Source: Adhaeribacter terrigena (GTDB taxonomy: Bacteria > Bacteroidota > Bacteroidia > Cytophagales > Hymenobacteraceae). From it: a DNA stretch of 64,000 nucleotides. The stretch lies in assembly GCF_016623615.1 (NCBI RefSeq), contig NZ_JAEHFX010000001.1, positions 496,001 to 560,000 of the forward strand, written 5' to 3'. The position numbers and the translations under genes are program-made. The notes beneath the pieces were generated by a model. The model worked only from the letters and a program-made list of their open reading frames with translations. It did not search any database and was not told the origin of the DNA. Shown in pieces: positions 8,915 through 17,594 of the stretch (within the stretch, counting starts at the first letter, position 1; the number at the start of each line of letters is the position of its first letter).

Positions 8915-8932
8915 GAAAGTATACCGTTTTCA
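8915..8932. repeat. intergenic box, inner site of long repeat copy 2
   Basis: GAAAGTATACCGTTTTCA. Confidence 0.65.
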
Positions 8933-9189
8933 TAGTCTGCTTTCTACTTTCAACCTTTAATGGTTTAATTTCATAGTTTACTTTCTCCCTCAAGCCGGGT
9001 GGCTTCGTTTCTGCGTTCGCGGCTGCAACCCTTCCTGCCCTGGCGGGCTGCCTCCTGCGTCGGCACCGGAAGTCTTGGAGGCCGCTCTCACAGAAACTGG
9101 TGTCAGCTCCCTTCGTAGCTCGCTTCTTTTTAGTTTAGCTTTCTTCAGAACGTCTTCAAGGTACGCTGCGCTGGCTATAGGCGTGAATC

Positions 9190-9402
9190 AACCACCCCAA
9201 ACCCCCATGTCGTCAACTTAAGGGTTTATTCGGTCATCCTGAGCTTGTCGAAGGAACTAACGCGTACCGAACCTGCAAGGAATTCATTGCTTCGCTCGAA
9301 TTCCCTTGTAATTCCGCGTAAGTTTCTTCGACAGGCTCAGAATGACCCGATAATTTTCTATGGATTCTCTTAAGTTAACGACATTGGGGTTTGGGGGTGG
9401 TT
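9190..9402. repeat. MITE-like palindromic element, copy 1
   Basis: The ends are inverted repeats: AACCACCCCAAACCCCCATG at the left, its near-complement at the right, continuing through a TCGTCAACTTAAG word. The centre contains a second set of inverted words (TCCTGAGCTTGTCGAAG against CTTCGACAGGCTCAG). Related copies are at 19226-19422 and 26098-26232. It has no coding capacity, so any movement would need a transposase supplied elsewhere. Confidence 0.7.
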
Positions 9403-9534
9403 ATCTTCAGGGCAGTAATGTTTAAAACTTTATTACACGCTGCTTCAATTGAAATCCTTTAATCCATGAATCCAATAAATCCTAATTCAGACAAAATTCA
9501 TTCTCGTCTGCTTTAGTTGCCGGCTCAAGCACAA

Positions 9535-9567
9535 GAAAAAAGCCTGCGTTTGAGCAGGCTTTTTTTT
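9535..9567. terminator. intrinsic terminator after the GH3 fusion gene
   Basis: GCCTGC (9542-9547) pairs with GCAGGC (9554-9559), with an A-run and a T-run on either side. Confidence 0.85.
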
Positions 9568-9587
9568 AACTATCAACTACAAACAAG

Positions 9588-12542
9588 TTAAGATTTCGGA
9601 ATGATCGATTTGTAAACCACATCGTGAATGCGGGTGCGGATGTTGTATTTTACGAGCTTGTTGTTTTCGGCATCATGGTGCACCCGGTTCGAAAGGAAAA
9701 TGTAGATCACTTTGTTTACCGGGTCTATCCAGGCGCAGGTGCCGGTAAAGCCCGAGTGGCCGAAGGTGCTTGGCGGCGCCAGATCGGAAGTCGGGCCGTT
9801 GCCTTTCGGGTCCATTTTGTCCCAACCCAGGCCGCGGCGGTTTTCCTTGTTCTGGCTTCTCGAGAATTCACGCACTACCTGGTTCTTGAAATATTTTTTT
9901 CCGCCGTAGTTCCCGTTGTTCAGGTCCATTTGCATCAAAACGGCCAAATCGTTGGCGTTCGAAAATAGACCGGCATGGCCCGCTACACCGCCCGCCATGG
10001 CAGCCATCTGGTCGTGCACGTTGCCCCAAACCAAGCTGTTACGAAAATATTTATCCTGTTCGGTAGGAGCAATGCGTTCGCGGGGGAATTTGGCCAGCGG
10101 GTTGTAGGTCATGGTAGTTAAGCCGAGCGGCGCGTAAAAATTCTGATCCATGAACTCGTTAAGGTTCTGCTTCAGCATTTTTTCGGCCAGGCGTTTCATC
10201 ATAAAAAAGCCCAGGTCGCTGTATTTGTATTCGTATTTTTCTGCCCCCCCTTTTTTGGAGATCAGTTTCGATTTTATGGTCCAGCGCCATAGCGAATCTT
10301 CCATGGCCTTGGTGGCATAAATACCCGGAATTACTTCGTGCGGAAAATCGGTGGTTTTTTCGCTGGCATAATACGTCTTTTTCAGTTTAAGCGAATCGCC
10401 GACCGTGTTTTTCCAGAAAGGCAGGAAAGGTTGCAAACCAGCCTGGTGAATCAGGATGTCGCGGATGATCAAACCACCTTTGTTGGTGTTGCGCAGTTCC
10501 GGCAGATAGGTGCCAATGCGTTCGTCCAGGTTTATTTTGCCCTGATCTTTCAGGTACATAATGGCCTGCAGCGTAGAAGCTACTTTGGTAACCGAAGCAA
10601 TGTCGTAAAGCGTGTAATTGGTAACCTGCTGCGCTTTGTCGTAAGTATAATGGCCGTATGCTTTGTTGAAAACCACCGTGCCGTTTTTCACCACCAATAC
10701 CTGGCAGCCCGGCGTTGCGGCGTAAGCAATGGCTTCCAAGGCAATATTATCGATGCCTTTCAGGATCTGCGAATCCATGCCTTCACTTTCCGGCACTGCA
10801 TAGCGCAGGCGGTTAATGGCCGGCGTACTTACCCCGGTGCCTAGTTTAAAAGTTTCGCTGGCAGTAACCGGTAAGCGGCCACGGCCGGGCAGGGCGCCGA
10901 AAAGGATCTGAGGTACCACCGTTTGTGAAACCGCATTGTCTTCGTAACCGCATACCAGCCAGTCGCTCGCATCGAAATATTTCAGGCTGTAAGCATTGCC
11001 CATAACCGCTACCACTACTTTATAAGCGCCGTTCAGTTGCAGGTTCCGGATAAAATTACGGGTGCCTTCACCGATGCCAAAATCTTTCAGCGGCGTATTG
11101 TTCATACCGTGAATGCTCACCACTATCACATCGTGGCCCTGTAATTTGGGGTACAATTTATCGAAGATCGAATCGGGCGCAAAGCGGTCCGGGACGTTGA
11201 ACTTGGTGAAAGGCGCGTAATTATCGAGGGTGCGGGTAAACTGGTTATCCGGGGTAACGCCGACCGTAATGGAGGCGAACTGCACAGTGTCCAGGCTCCG
11301 GAATGGCAGCAGGTTTGCTTTGTTTTTAACCACGGTAGTGGAGCGTTCGTAAATTTCCTGCTGCACTACGGCGCTAACCGGTTTATCGATCTCGGCGGCC
11401 AGGTTTTTGGTTACGATCGGTTTATATTTGTTCAGGCCGGCAAAATATTTGGCTTTCAGGATCTTTTTTACGCGCAGGTCCAGTTCTTCCTGAGTGATTT
11501 TCCCGGCGGCAATGGCTTCTTTTATTTTAACCATGGCAGTAGGCACATCTTCCGAAAACAAAAGAACGTCGTTGCCGGCCAGCAAAGCCATAACGTCCAG
11601 TTCGCCGGGTTTGTAGAAGTTGCTTACGCCTTTCATGTTCAGCGCATCGGTAAAGATCAGGCCTTCGTAGCCCATTTTTTCTTTCAGCAGGCCGGTAACC
11701 AGTTTTTTGGAAAGGGTAGAAGCCTGATTAGCCGTACTATCGATCTTCGGAATGTATAAGTGGGCCACCATTACGCCCATTACGCCGGCTTCGAAGGTTT
11801 TCCGGAACGGGTATAATTCCACTTCGGTCAGGCGGGCAAGGTCGGCATTGATCACGGGCAAAGCGTAATGCGAATCGGTATCCGTATCGCCGTGGCCGGG
11901 AAAATGCTTGGCAACCGCAATTATGCCGTTGTCCTGCAAACCTTTCAGATATGCTACGCCGCGCTTGGCCACCTGTTCTTTGCTTTCGCCGAAAGAGCGG
12001 TTGCCGATCACGGGGTTGGCTGGGTTTACATTCACGTCTACATCCGGCGAAAAGCTGATGTGCACGCCTAATCGCTTCATTTTCAGGGCTATTTCCTTGC
12101 CCATCAGGTAAATCAGTTTTTCATCGTCCAGGGCACCCAAGGTCATCTGGCGGGCAAAGTGCATGGAAGAATCCAGGCGCATGGAGAGGCCCCATTCGGC
12201 ATCCATGGAAATGAGCATAGGCACGCGGCTCAGGCTTTGGTAGCGGTTGGTTAAAACGGCCTGGCGAAAGGGAGTTCCCTGCAAAAACATGAGGCCGCCA
12301 ATGTTGTAATCGCGCGCCAGCTGGTCAATTTTTTTATAATGATTTTCGTCTTTGTTGGAGTAAGCGGCTACCATAAAAAGCTGGCCCAGGCGCTGGTCGG
12401 GCGTCAACGACATAAAAACGCTATCGACCCAGCTTTTCTCCCGGACCATCATCAGGTTTTCTTCCGAACCATTGAACGACATCAGCGAACCCACCCCACC
12501 AAGCGTAGACAACAGAATTACAAGATTTAATAACTTACGCAT
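9588..12542 (-). CDS. GH3 (NagZ-like) glycosidase fused to a class C beta-lactamase-type serine hydrolase
   Basis: A 984-residue two-domain protein. Residues ~40-390 are a glycoside hydrolase family 3 domain with the NagZ histidine loop KHFPGHGDTDTDSH (212-225) and nucleophile Asp299 in FTDALNMKG, so beta-N-acetylglucosaminidase activity on peptidoglycan fragments is likely. Residues ~600-980 are a beta-lactamase/DD-peptidase-type domain with SVTK (the SxxK serine-lysine pair), YSD in place of YxN and HSGFTGT as the third motif. The N-terminal hydrophobic stretch could be a signal peptide, placing it in the periplasm. NagZ-hydrolase fusions are known in Bacteroidetes and fit cell-wall turnover or recycling. 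Transcribed alone, with its own terminator. Confidence 0.88.
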   Translation of the reverse strand: MRKLLNLVILLSTLGGVGSLMSFNGSEENLMMVREKSWVDSVFMSLTPDQRLGQLFMVAAYSNKDENHYKKIDQLARDYNIGGLMFLQGTPFRQAVLTNRYQSLSRVPMLISMDAEWGLSMRLDSSMHFARQMTLGALDDEKLIYLMGKEIALKMKRLGVHISFSPDVDVNVNPANPVIGNRSFGESKEQVAKRGVAYLKGLQDNGIIAVAKHFPGHGDTDTDSHYALPVINADLARLTEVELYPFRKTFEAGVMGVMVAHLYIPKIDSTANQASTLSKKLVTGLLKEKMGYEGLIFTDALNMKGVSNFYKPGELDVMALLAGNDVLLFSEDVPTAMVKIKEAIAAGKITQEELDLRVKKILKAKYFAGLNKYKPIVTKNLAAEIDKPVSAVVQQEIYERSTTVVKNKANLLPFRSLDTVQFASITVGVTPDNQFTRTLDNYAPFTKFNVPDRFAPDSIFDKLYPKLQGHDVIVVSIHGMNNTPLKDFGIGEGTRNFIRNLQLNGAYKVVVAVMGNAYSLKYFDASDWLVCGYEDNAVSQTVVPQILFGALPGRGRLPVTASETFKLGTGVSTPAINRLRYAVPESEGMDSQILKGIDNIALEAIAYAATPGCQVLVVKNGTVVFNKAYGHYTYDKAQQVTNYTLYDIASVTKVASTLQAIMYLKDQGKINLDERIGTYLPELRNTNKGGLIIRDILIHQAGLQPFLPFWKNTVGDSLKLKKTYYASEKTTDFPHEVIPGIYATKAMEDSLWRWTIKSKLISKKGGAEKYEYKYSDLGFFMMKRLAEKMLKQNLNEFMDQNFYAPLGLTTMTYNPLAKFPRERIAPTEQDKYFRNSLVWGNVHDQMAAMAGGVAGHAGLFSNANDLAVLMQMDLNNGNYGGKKYFKNQVVREFSRSQNKENRRGLGWDKMDPKGNGPTSDLAPPSTFGHSGFTGTCAWIDPVNKVIYIFLSNRVHHDAENNKLVKYNIRTRIHDVVYKSIIPKS

Positions 12543-12926
12543 TGAGTACTGAACTTCTAAAATTTGAATACGTCGGAATTACGGCTAATTTTGTGCAGCA
12601 GCACCAGCAATAATTTCTGACTTTTTCGGGCCCGAAGCATACGGTTTTTCCGTAACAAACTGACCGGCTTTAAAATAAAACAACCCGTTTTCTGCGGGTT
12701 GCGCTTAAAAGACTAACGCTGTGCCCGGCCGGTTTCATACATTTCCGGCGCAAAGGACTTTTAAAGAAGAAAACGGTAGCGTTTCGGGCTTAAAAAGTCT
12801 GTGGGCAATTAGATTGCAATATTACTAATAATTTTTTTTACGGGCAGTAAAGCAGCTGTTTTTAATAGTGTTAGCTTGCCGCGGAAAAGCAACGCTGCCC
12901 GGTCATTTTTAAGTTTTCAGTGCCAC
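12543..12926. other. gene-free divergent region before mutL
   Basis: 384 bp between two divergently transcribed genes. It holds two intergenic boxes (12634-12649 and 12770-12785), a weak AACCCG/CGGGTT hairpin (12682-12700) and AT-rich stretches that presumably contain both promoters. No good TAnnTTTG box was found. Confidence 0.6.
12770..12785. repeat. intergenic box
   Basis: AAAACGGTAGCGTTTC. A weaker relative, GAAGCATACGGTTTTT, is at 12634-12649. Confidence 0.6.
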
Positions 12927-14774
12927 ATGGCAGATATCATACGTTTATTACCCGAATATTTAGCCAACCAGATCGCGGCCGGCGAGGTGGTGCAACGGCC
13001 GGCTTCGGTGGTGAAAGAGTTGCTCGAAAATTCAGTAGATGCCGGCGCAACTTCGGTGCAGCTGATCGTGAAAGAAGCCGGTAAGCAGCTCATTCAGGTG
13101 GTAGATAACGGCGCCGGCATGAGTGAAACCGATGCGCGCATGAGTTTCGAGCGCCATGCTACTTCCAAAATCAAAACCACCGAAGACCTTTTTCGCATCA
13201 AGACCATGGGTTTCCGGGGCGAAGCGTTGGCCAGTATTGCCGCCGTGGCGCAGGTAGAACTTAAAACCAAGAAACGCGACGCCGATACCGGCACCCGACT
13301 GGTAATTGAAGGCTCTGAAATTGTGGAACAAAGCCCGGTGGCCACGCCCGACGGCACTTCGTTTTGCGTAAAAAACCTGTTCTTTAACGTGCCGGCGCGT
13401 CGTAATTTCCTGAAAACCAACGCGGTGGAAATGAGGCATATTCTGGATGAATTCCAGCGCGTGGCTTTGGCCAATCCGCAGATCGCGTTTTCGCTGTACC
13501 AGAACGATTCTGAAGTCTATAAATTATCGGCCGGAAAACTGAGCCAGCGCATCATTAACCTGTTCGGGAACAACTACAAAGAACAGATGGCCAGTGTGGA
13601 AGAAGATACGGACGTGTTGCAGGTGCGCGGCTACATTGGCAAACCCGAATTCAGCAAGAAAACCCGCGGCGAACAGTTCTTTTTCGTAAACAACCGTTTT
13701 ATAAAAAGCGGTTACCTGAACCACGCCGTGATGAACGCTTACGAAGGGTTGTTGCCCAAAGACAGCCATCCGTTTTACGTACTTTTCCTCGAAATTGAGC
13801 CGCAGAGCATTGATATTAACGTGCACCCCACCAAAACCGAGATCAAGTTCGAAAACGAAAAAGTGATCTATGCCATTGTGCAGTCGGCCGTGAAAAAATC
13901 GTTGGGCGTGCACAACATTGCGCCTTCTTTAGATTTTGACGGCGACGTGAATTTTGCGCCATTGAACCCGGTTCGGTTGCAACCTACAAGCACGCCCGAT
14001 TTTGGCAATTTCGAAAAAGCGAAAAGCTATAACGCTATGGTTTCGGGGCAAAAAAGTGGCAACACCCAAAACTGGGAACAACTCTACGAAGTAACCCGCC
14101 GCGAACCGACTTTTCCGAAAAATGATAGCTTGCCGGCCGGCCTGGATTTTGGCGATGAACCCGTTGAAAATAAACCGCTTACCTTTCCTTCTTCCATCAA
14201 TTCGGAAAAAGCGGGCTCGAAAGCCATTCAGGTGCAAAACAAATTTGTGCTGGTGCCGGTAAAATCGGGCATTATGCTCGTAGACCAGCAGGCGGCGCAG
14301 GAACGTATTTTGTTCGAAAAATTCAGCAGCGCCTTAGATAAAAAGACCGGCGTTTCGCAGACCTTGCTTTTCCCGCAGGCCATTTCGTTTTCGCCTTCCG
14401 ATTACAGTTTGGTGATCGAGCTTTCCGCCGAATTTCAGGACCTGGGTTTTCAGCTCAGCGAATTCGGGCACAATACCATGCTCATAAACGGGATTCCGGC
14501 CGATGTGCCACCGAGTTCAGAAAAAGAACTGTTGGAAAGCCTGCTCGAACAATATAAAAATAACTTAAGCGGTTTAAAGTTAAACAAACGCGAAAGCCTG
14601 GCCCGCGCCATGGCCAAGCGCGTGGCCGCCCGCTTCAGCAACCGCCTTTCGGACCTGGAAATGAACGCGCTGGTAGACAAGCTTTTCGCCTGCCAAACGC
14701 CCAACTACACGCCCGACGGCCACAAAACCATTGTAATGCTGGACAAAGACCGGCTGCAGGAGTTTTTTAAATAA
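12927..14774 (+). CDS. mutL: DNA mismatch repair protein MutL
   Basis: 615 residues. The GHKL ATPase motifs are intact: ELLENSVDAGAT (catalytic Glu about residue 34), DNGAGM (60-65) and GFRGEALASI. The frame extends 17 codons upstream, but the family starts MADIIRLLPEYLANQIAAGE, so the ATG at 12927 is chosen. In the C-terminal dimerisation domain, the endonuclease motif DQHAxxE reads DQQAAQE, without the histidine, and the late CPHGRP motif is also replaced (CQTPNYTPDG). So nicking activity is doubtful, as in many Bacteroidetes MutL proteins. It acts with MutS in post-replicative mismatch repair. Confidence 0.95.
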   Translation: MADIIRLLPEYLANQIAAGEVVQRPASVVKELLENSVDAGATSVQLIVKEAGKQLIQVVDNGAGMSETDARMSFERHATSKIKTTEDLFRIKTMGFRGEALASIAAVAQVELKTKKRDADTGTRLVIEGSEIVEQSPVATPDGTSFCVKNLFFNVPARRNFLKTNAVEMRHILDEFQRVALANPQIAFSLYQNDSEVYKLSAGKLSQRIINLFGNNYKEQMASVEEDTDVLQVRGYIGKPEFSKKTRGEQFFFVNNRFIKSGYLNHAVMNAYEGLLPKDSHPFYVLFLEIEPQSIDINVHPTKTEIKFENEKVIYAIVQSAVKKSLGVHNIAPSLDFDGDVNFAPLNPVRLQPTSTPDFGNFEKAKSYNAMVSGQKSGNTQNWEQLYEVTRREPTFPKNDSLPAGLDFGDEPVENKPLTFPSSINSEKAGSKAIQVQNKFVLVPVKSGIMLVDQQAAQERILFEKFSSALDKKTGVSQTLLFPQAISFSPSDYSLVIELSAEFQDLGFQLSEFGHNTMLINGIPADVPPSSEKELLESLLEQYKNNLSGLKLNKRESLARAMAKRVAARFSNRLSDLEMNALVDKLFACQTPNYTPDGHKTIVMLDKDRLQEFFK

Positions 14775-14911
14775 TTGTTAATTATTAATTGCTGATTGAA
14801 TGAAGAAAACGATACGGTTTTGGCCTTCAAAAGTCAGCACTACAATCAGGTTATTTCAACCTAAAATCAATTAACAATCAGCAATCAACAATTAACAATA
14901 AAAAAAAGAAC
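14775..14911. repeat. AT-rich inverted words plus an intergenic box
   Basis: TTGTTAATTATTAATTGCTG-type words after mutL are mirrored by AATCAGCAATCAACAATTAA-type words before the rhomboid gene. A box, GAAAACGATACGGTTTT, lies at 14805-14821 inside the loop. Confidence 0.5.
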
Positions 14912-15700
14912 ATGTTCCAATTAACCCCCACGGTAAAAGCGCTGCTCATCATGAATCTGGTCATTTTTGTGATGACCAATTTCATTTTTCCGGAAGCCAT
15001 GCAACAGTTTGCGCTCTACGGTTTTCAGTCTGATAAATTCCGGGGATACCAGTTGTTTACGCACATGTTTCTGCACGCCGGCTGGGGCCATATTTTCAGC
15101 AACATGTTCAGTTTGTTTATTTTCGGACCGATGCTGGAATACCGCTGGGGCGGCAACCGTTTCCTGGTTTTTTACCTGGTTTGCGGCCTGGGTGCAAGCT
15201 TGCTTTACCAGGGAATCCGAACGTATGAGATAATGGATATGAAAAAAGACGTAGCCGTTTATGCTGAAAATCCGAGCCCGCTGGCTTTTAGTCAGTTTTT
15301 AGATGAACACTTGGGCGGACGATACAATCCGGAAGCGGTGGCGCAGTACAAACGCGAAGCTGATAACCAGGAAATGGTACAGGCCACGATTGAATCGGTA
15401 AAAAGCGTTTACAACGATCTGGTGCAGAACGGCAAGATGGTAGGGGCCTCAGGCGCGGTTTTCGCCCTGCTGATGGCTTTCGGCATGCTCTTCCCGAATA
15501 CCGAACTGATGCTCTTATTTTTCCCGTTTCCGATAAAAGCGAAATATTTTGTGCTTTTTTACGGCGCTTACGAACTGTATGCCGGTTTGGCCCGTAATCC
15601 CGGCGATAATGTAGCCCATTTTGCGCACCTTGGCGGGATGCTTTTTGCGTATATCCTGCTAAAGATCTGGGAACGCCACGACCGCAAGAATTTCTACTAA
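14912..15700 (+). CDS. rhomboid family intramembrane serine protease 1
   Basis: 262 residues with about six hydrophobic segments. The catalytic pair is visible: Ser180 in GASGA and His239 in HFAHLGG; the HxxxN of the oxyanion region is H60-N64 (HIFSN). A soluble stretch of about 70 residues (103-172) is inserted just before the catalytic serine segment. Rhomboids cut membrane proteins within or next to their transmembrane helix. The next gene, 6 bp downstream, is a second rhomboid, so the two are surely co-transcribed. Substrates unknown. Confidence 0.9.
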   Translation: MFQLTPTVKALLIMNLVIFVMTNFIFPEAMQQFALYGFQSDKFRGYQLFTHMFLHAGWGHIFSNMFSLFIFGPMLEYRWGGNRFLVFYLVCGLGASLLYQGIRTYEIMDMKKDVAVYAENPSPLAFSQFLDEHLGGRYNPEAVAQYKREADNQEMVQATIESVKSVYNDLVQNGKMVGASGAVFALLMAFGMLFPNTELMLLFFPFPIKAKYFVLFYGAYELYAGLARNPGDNVAHFAHLGGMLFAYILLKIWERHDRKNFY

Positions 15701-15706
15701 ACCTCT

Positions 15707-16606
15707 ATGACTTCGATCTTCGACGATATAAAGCATGCTTTTACGCAGGGCGGCAACGCGGTAACCAAACTGATCCTGATCAACGTGATCGTGTTCGTTA
15801 CGCTTATTTTGCTGCGCACCATTTCGTTCCTGGTAGGTTACGGCTCTATTTACGAACTGGTAACCATTAATCTGGGGCTTCCGGCGCATATTCTGCGGTT
15901 TTTATTTAAACCCTGGACCATTTTTACTTACTTTTTTACCCACGAAGGTTTCCTGCACATCATTTTCAACATGCTGAATCTGTACTGGTTCGGGTTTTTG
16001 GTGCGCGAATACTTGGGCAATAAAAAAGTGGTGAGCCTGTATATTTTAGGCGGTCTGGCCGGCGGCGTTTTATATCTGCTTTTCTATAATCTGGTACCCT
16101 ATTTCGAAATGCGGGCAGCCACTGCGGTCATGATCGGGGCTTCGGCCAGCGTGCTAGCCATTATTTTAGCCGCTGCTACCTTGTTGCCAGACTATACCTT
16201 TAACCTGATCTTACTTGGTCCGGTACGCATCAAATACATTGCCGCCTTCCTGGTAATTCTGTCTATTTCCGGTGCCGTGGGCGATAATGCGGGCGGCAAT
16301 ATTGCCCACATTGGCGGTGCGCTTATCGGGTTTCTTTTTATCAAACAGCTGCAAAAAGGCACCGATCTGGGTAAACCCATTCATGCCATCGGCGATTTTT
16401 TTGGTAACCTGGCAGCCGGCCGCCCAAAAATGAAAGCTACTTTCAACCCGGCCGGGTCCAGATCACGAAGCACCAATTCAGGTTCTGCCAGCGTTCGTCC
16501 CGACCAGAAAGAAATAGACCTCATTCTCGATAAAATTTCGGAGTCGGGCTACGAAAGCCTGACCAAAGAAGAAAAACAAAAACTTTTCCGCGCCAGCCAA
16601 AAGTAA
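15707..16606 (+). CDS. rhomboid family intramembrane serine protease 2
   Basis: 299 residues. Catalytic residues are Ser146 in GASAS and His201 in HIGGA, with H84/N88 in FLHIIFN. The membrane core lacks the soluble insertion of its neighbour. After the last helix comes a linker rich in Arg, Ser and Asn and a C-terminal helix pair (IDLILDKISESGYESLTKEE), a small cytoplasmic tail often found on Bacteroidetes rhomboids that could bind a partner or substrate. It is co-transcribed with the preceding rhomboid. The two proteins are only distantly similar, so this is an old pair rather than a recent duplication. Confidence 0.9.
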   Translation: MTSIFDDIKHAFTQGGNAVTKLILINVIVFVTLILLRTISFLVGYGSIYELVTINLGLPAHILRFLFKPWTIFTYFFTHEGFLHIIFNMLNLYWFGFLVREYLGNKKVVSLYILGGLAGGVLYLLFYNLVPYFEMRAATAVMIGASASVLAIILAAATLLPDYTFNLILLGPVRIKYIAAFLVILSISGAVGDNAGGNIAHIGGALIGFLFIKQLQKGTDLGKPIHAIGDFFGNLAAGRPKMKATFNPAGSRSRSTNSGSASVRPDQKEIDLILDKISESGYESLTKEEKQKLFRASQK

Positions 16607-16744
16607 GATTAACCCCGGCTACCGAAACTAAATTCAGCTGCCTGAGTTAAAGAGTATGGCTTATTTTTGAACGTGAACTTTTCCGGCTAAACACTTGCAC
16701 GCTTTAATTTAATCCGGTTTAAACCGATTGAAAGGAGGCGAAAA

Positions 16745-17401
16745 ATGTGTTTTTCTGCGGAAGCAAGTTTTGGGGCCAGTGCTGTTTTAGGAGCCATTGG
16801 CGTAATTTCGTTGCGCAAATGCAGTAACCGGAAACACCGCCTTTTTGCCGCAATTCCCATCTTTTTTGCCTTTCAGCAACTCTCCGAAGGTTTTGTATGG
16901 CTGTCGTTTTCAAGCCCCGGCTGGGAAATTTACCGCAGCACCTTTGCTTACATTTTCCTGGTATTTGCCTTGCTCGTCTGGCCCGTCTGGATGCCGGTTT
17001 CGGTCTGGCTCCTGGAGCCCCGCGAAAACGTGAAAAAACTGCTGGCCGGCTTTTCGGTGCTGGGGGTTTTATTTGCGGTACTGGCCGGTTTTTTCCTCTT
17101 CAGCCATACCGTTTTTCCTGCCATAAAAGATCATCACATTCATTATGCGCTGGGTTTTACCGGTCATCTTTTTAAAGGGGCCAGTTTGCTGTATTTTATT
17201 CCAACGGTTATTCCAACGTTATTTTCCAGCCGGAGAAGCGTAAACTTTTTTGGTTTTTACCTGGCTCTTTCCTTTCTCATCAGCGAACATTATTTTGGCC
17301 AGGCAGTAGTTTCGGTATGGTGTTTTCTGGCAGCCGGCATGAGTATAATTGTGCTTTGGGCAGTACTGGAAATGAAGAAAACGGATAATACGCTGGCCTG
17401 A
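16745..17401 (+). CDS. multi-pass membrane protein (DUF6629-like)
   Basis: 218 residues, mostly hydrophobic, with six or seven predicted membrane helices. The N-terminus MCFSAEASFGASAVLGAIGV and the following RKHRLFAAIPIFFAFQQLSEGFVWL are a recognisable conserved pattern in a family of uncharacterised membrane proteins. AAAGGAGGCG lies just before the ATG, unusually close to a Shine-Dalgarno sequence for this phylum. Function unknown; neighbours give no clue. Confidence 0.72.
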   Translation: MCFSAEASFGASAVLGAIGVISLRKCSNRKHRLFAAIPIFFAFQQLSEGFVWLSFSSPGWEIYRSTFAYIFLVFALLVWPVWMPVSVWLLEPRENVKKLLAGFSVLGVLFAVLAGFFLFSHTVFPAIKDHHIHYALGFTGHLFKGASLLYFIPTVIPTLFSSRRSVNFFGFYLALSFLISEHYFGQAVVSVWCFLAAGMSIIVLWAVLEMKKTDNTLA

Positions 17402-17435
17402 TCTTTTGACTTAAAGTTACCAGCTCCGGGTTATT

Positions 17436-17452
17436 AAAACGCTATGGTTCCG
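17436..17452. repeat. intergenic box
   Basis: AAAACGCTATGGTTCC, 35 bp after the membrane protein gene. Confidence 0.6.
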
Positions 17453-17506
17453 GGCTGAAAAACTAAAAAACAGGTGAGTTACCAGAACCTTCACCAGATT
17501 TTTGTT

Positions 17507-17524
17507 CAAAACGCTATCGTTTTC
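17507..17524. repeat. intergenic box
   Basis: CAAAACGCTATCGTTTTC. It lies inside the longer open frame of the helicase gene and argues against the upstream start codon. Confidence 0.65.
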
Positions 17525-17565
17525 AGGGGAAAAAGTCGTAAACCGGACATCCAATAATTTATCCG

Positions 17566-17573
17566 TACTTTTG
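17566..17573 (+). promoter_or_regulatory. -7 promoter box of the DEAD-box helicase gene
   Basis: TACTTTTG matches TAnnTTTG exactly, 21 bp before the ATG at 17595. The -33 element is not obvious. Confidence 0.6.
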
Positions 17574-17594
17574 CGTTCTTTTAAGCACCTTTTT

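Larger units (their letters stand above)
8827..9518 (+). repeat. long interspersed repeat, copy 2, interrupted
   Basis: It matches copy 3 (48824-49318) from the outer box onwards and copy 1 from the inner box. The conserved core is at about 8970-9125. The element is split by the palindromic element at 9190-9402; after it the shared tail (short AATCCT words and CATTCTCGTCTGCTTTAG) resumes and ends near 9515. The stretch 8615-8826 before it is AT-rich and shows no gene. No start-to-stop frame in the whole gap looks like a protein. Confidence 0.75.
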
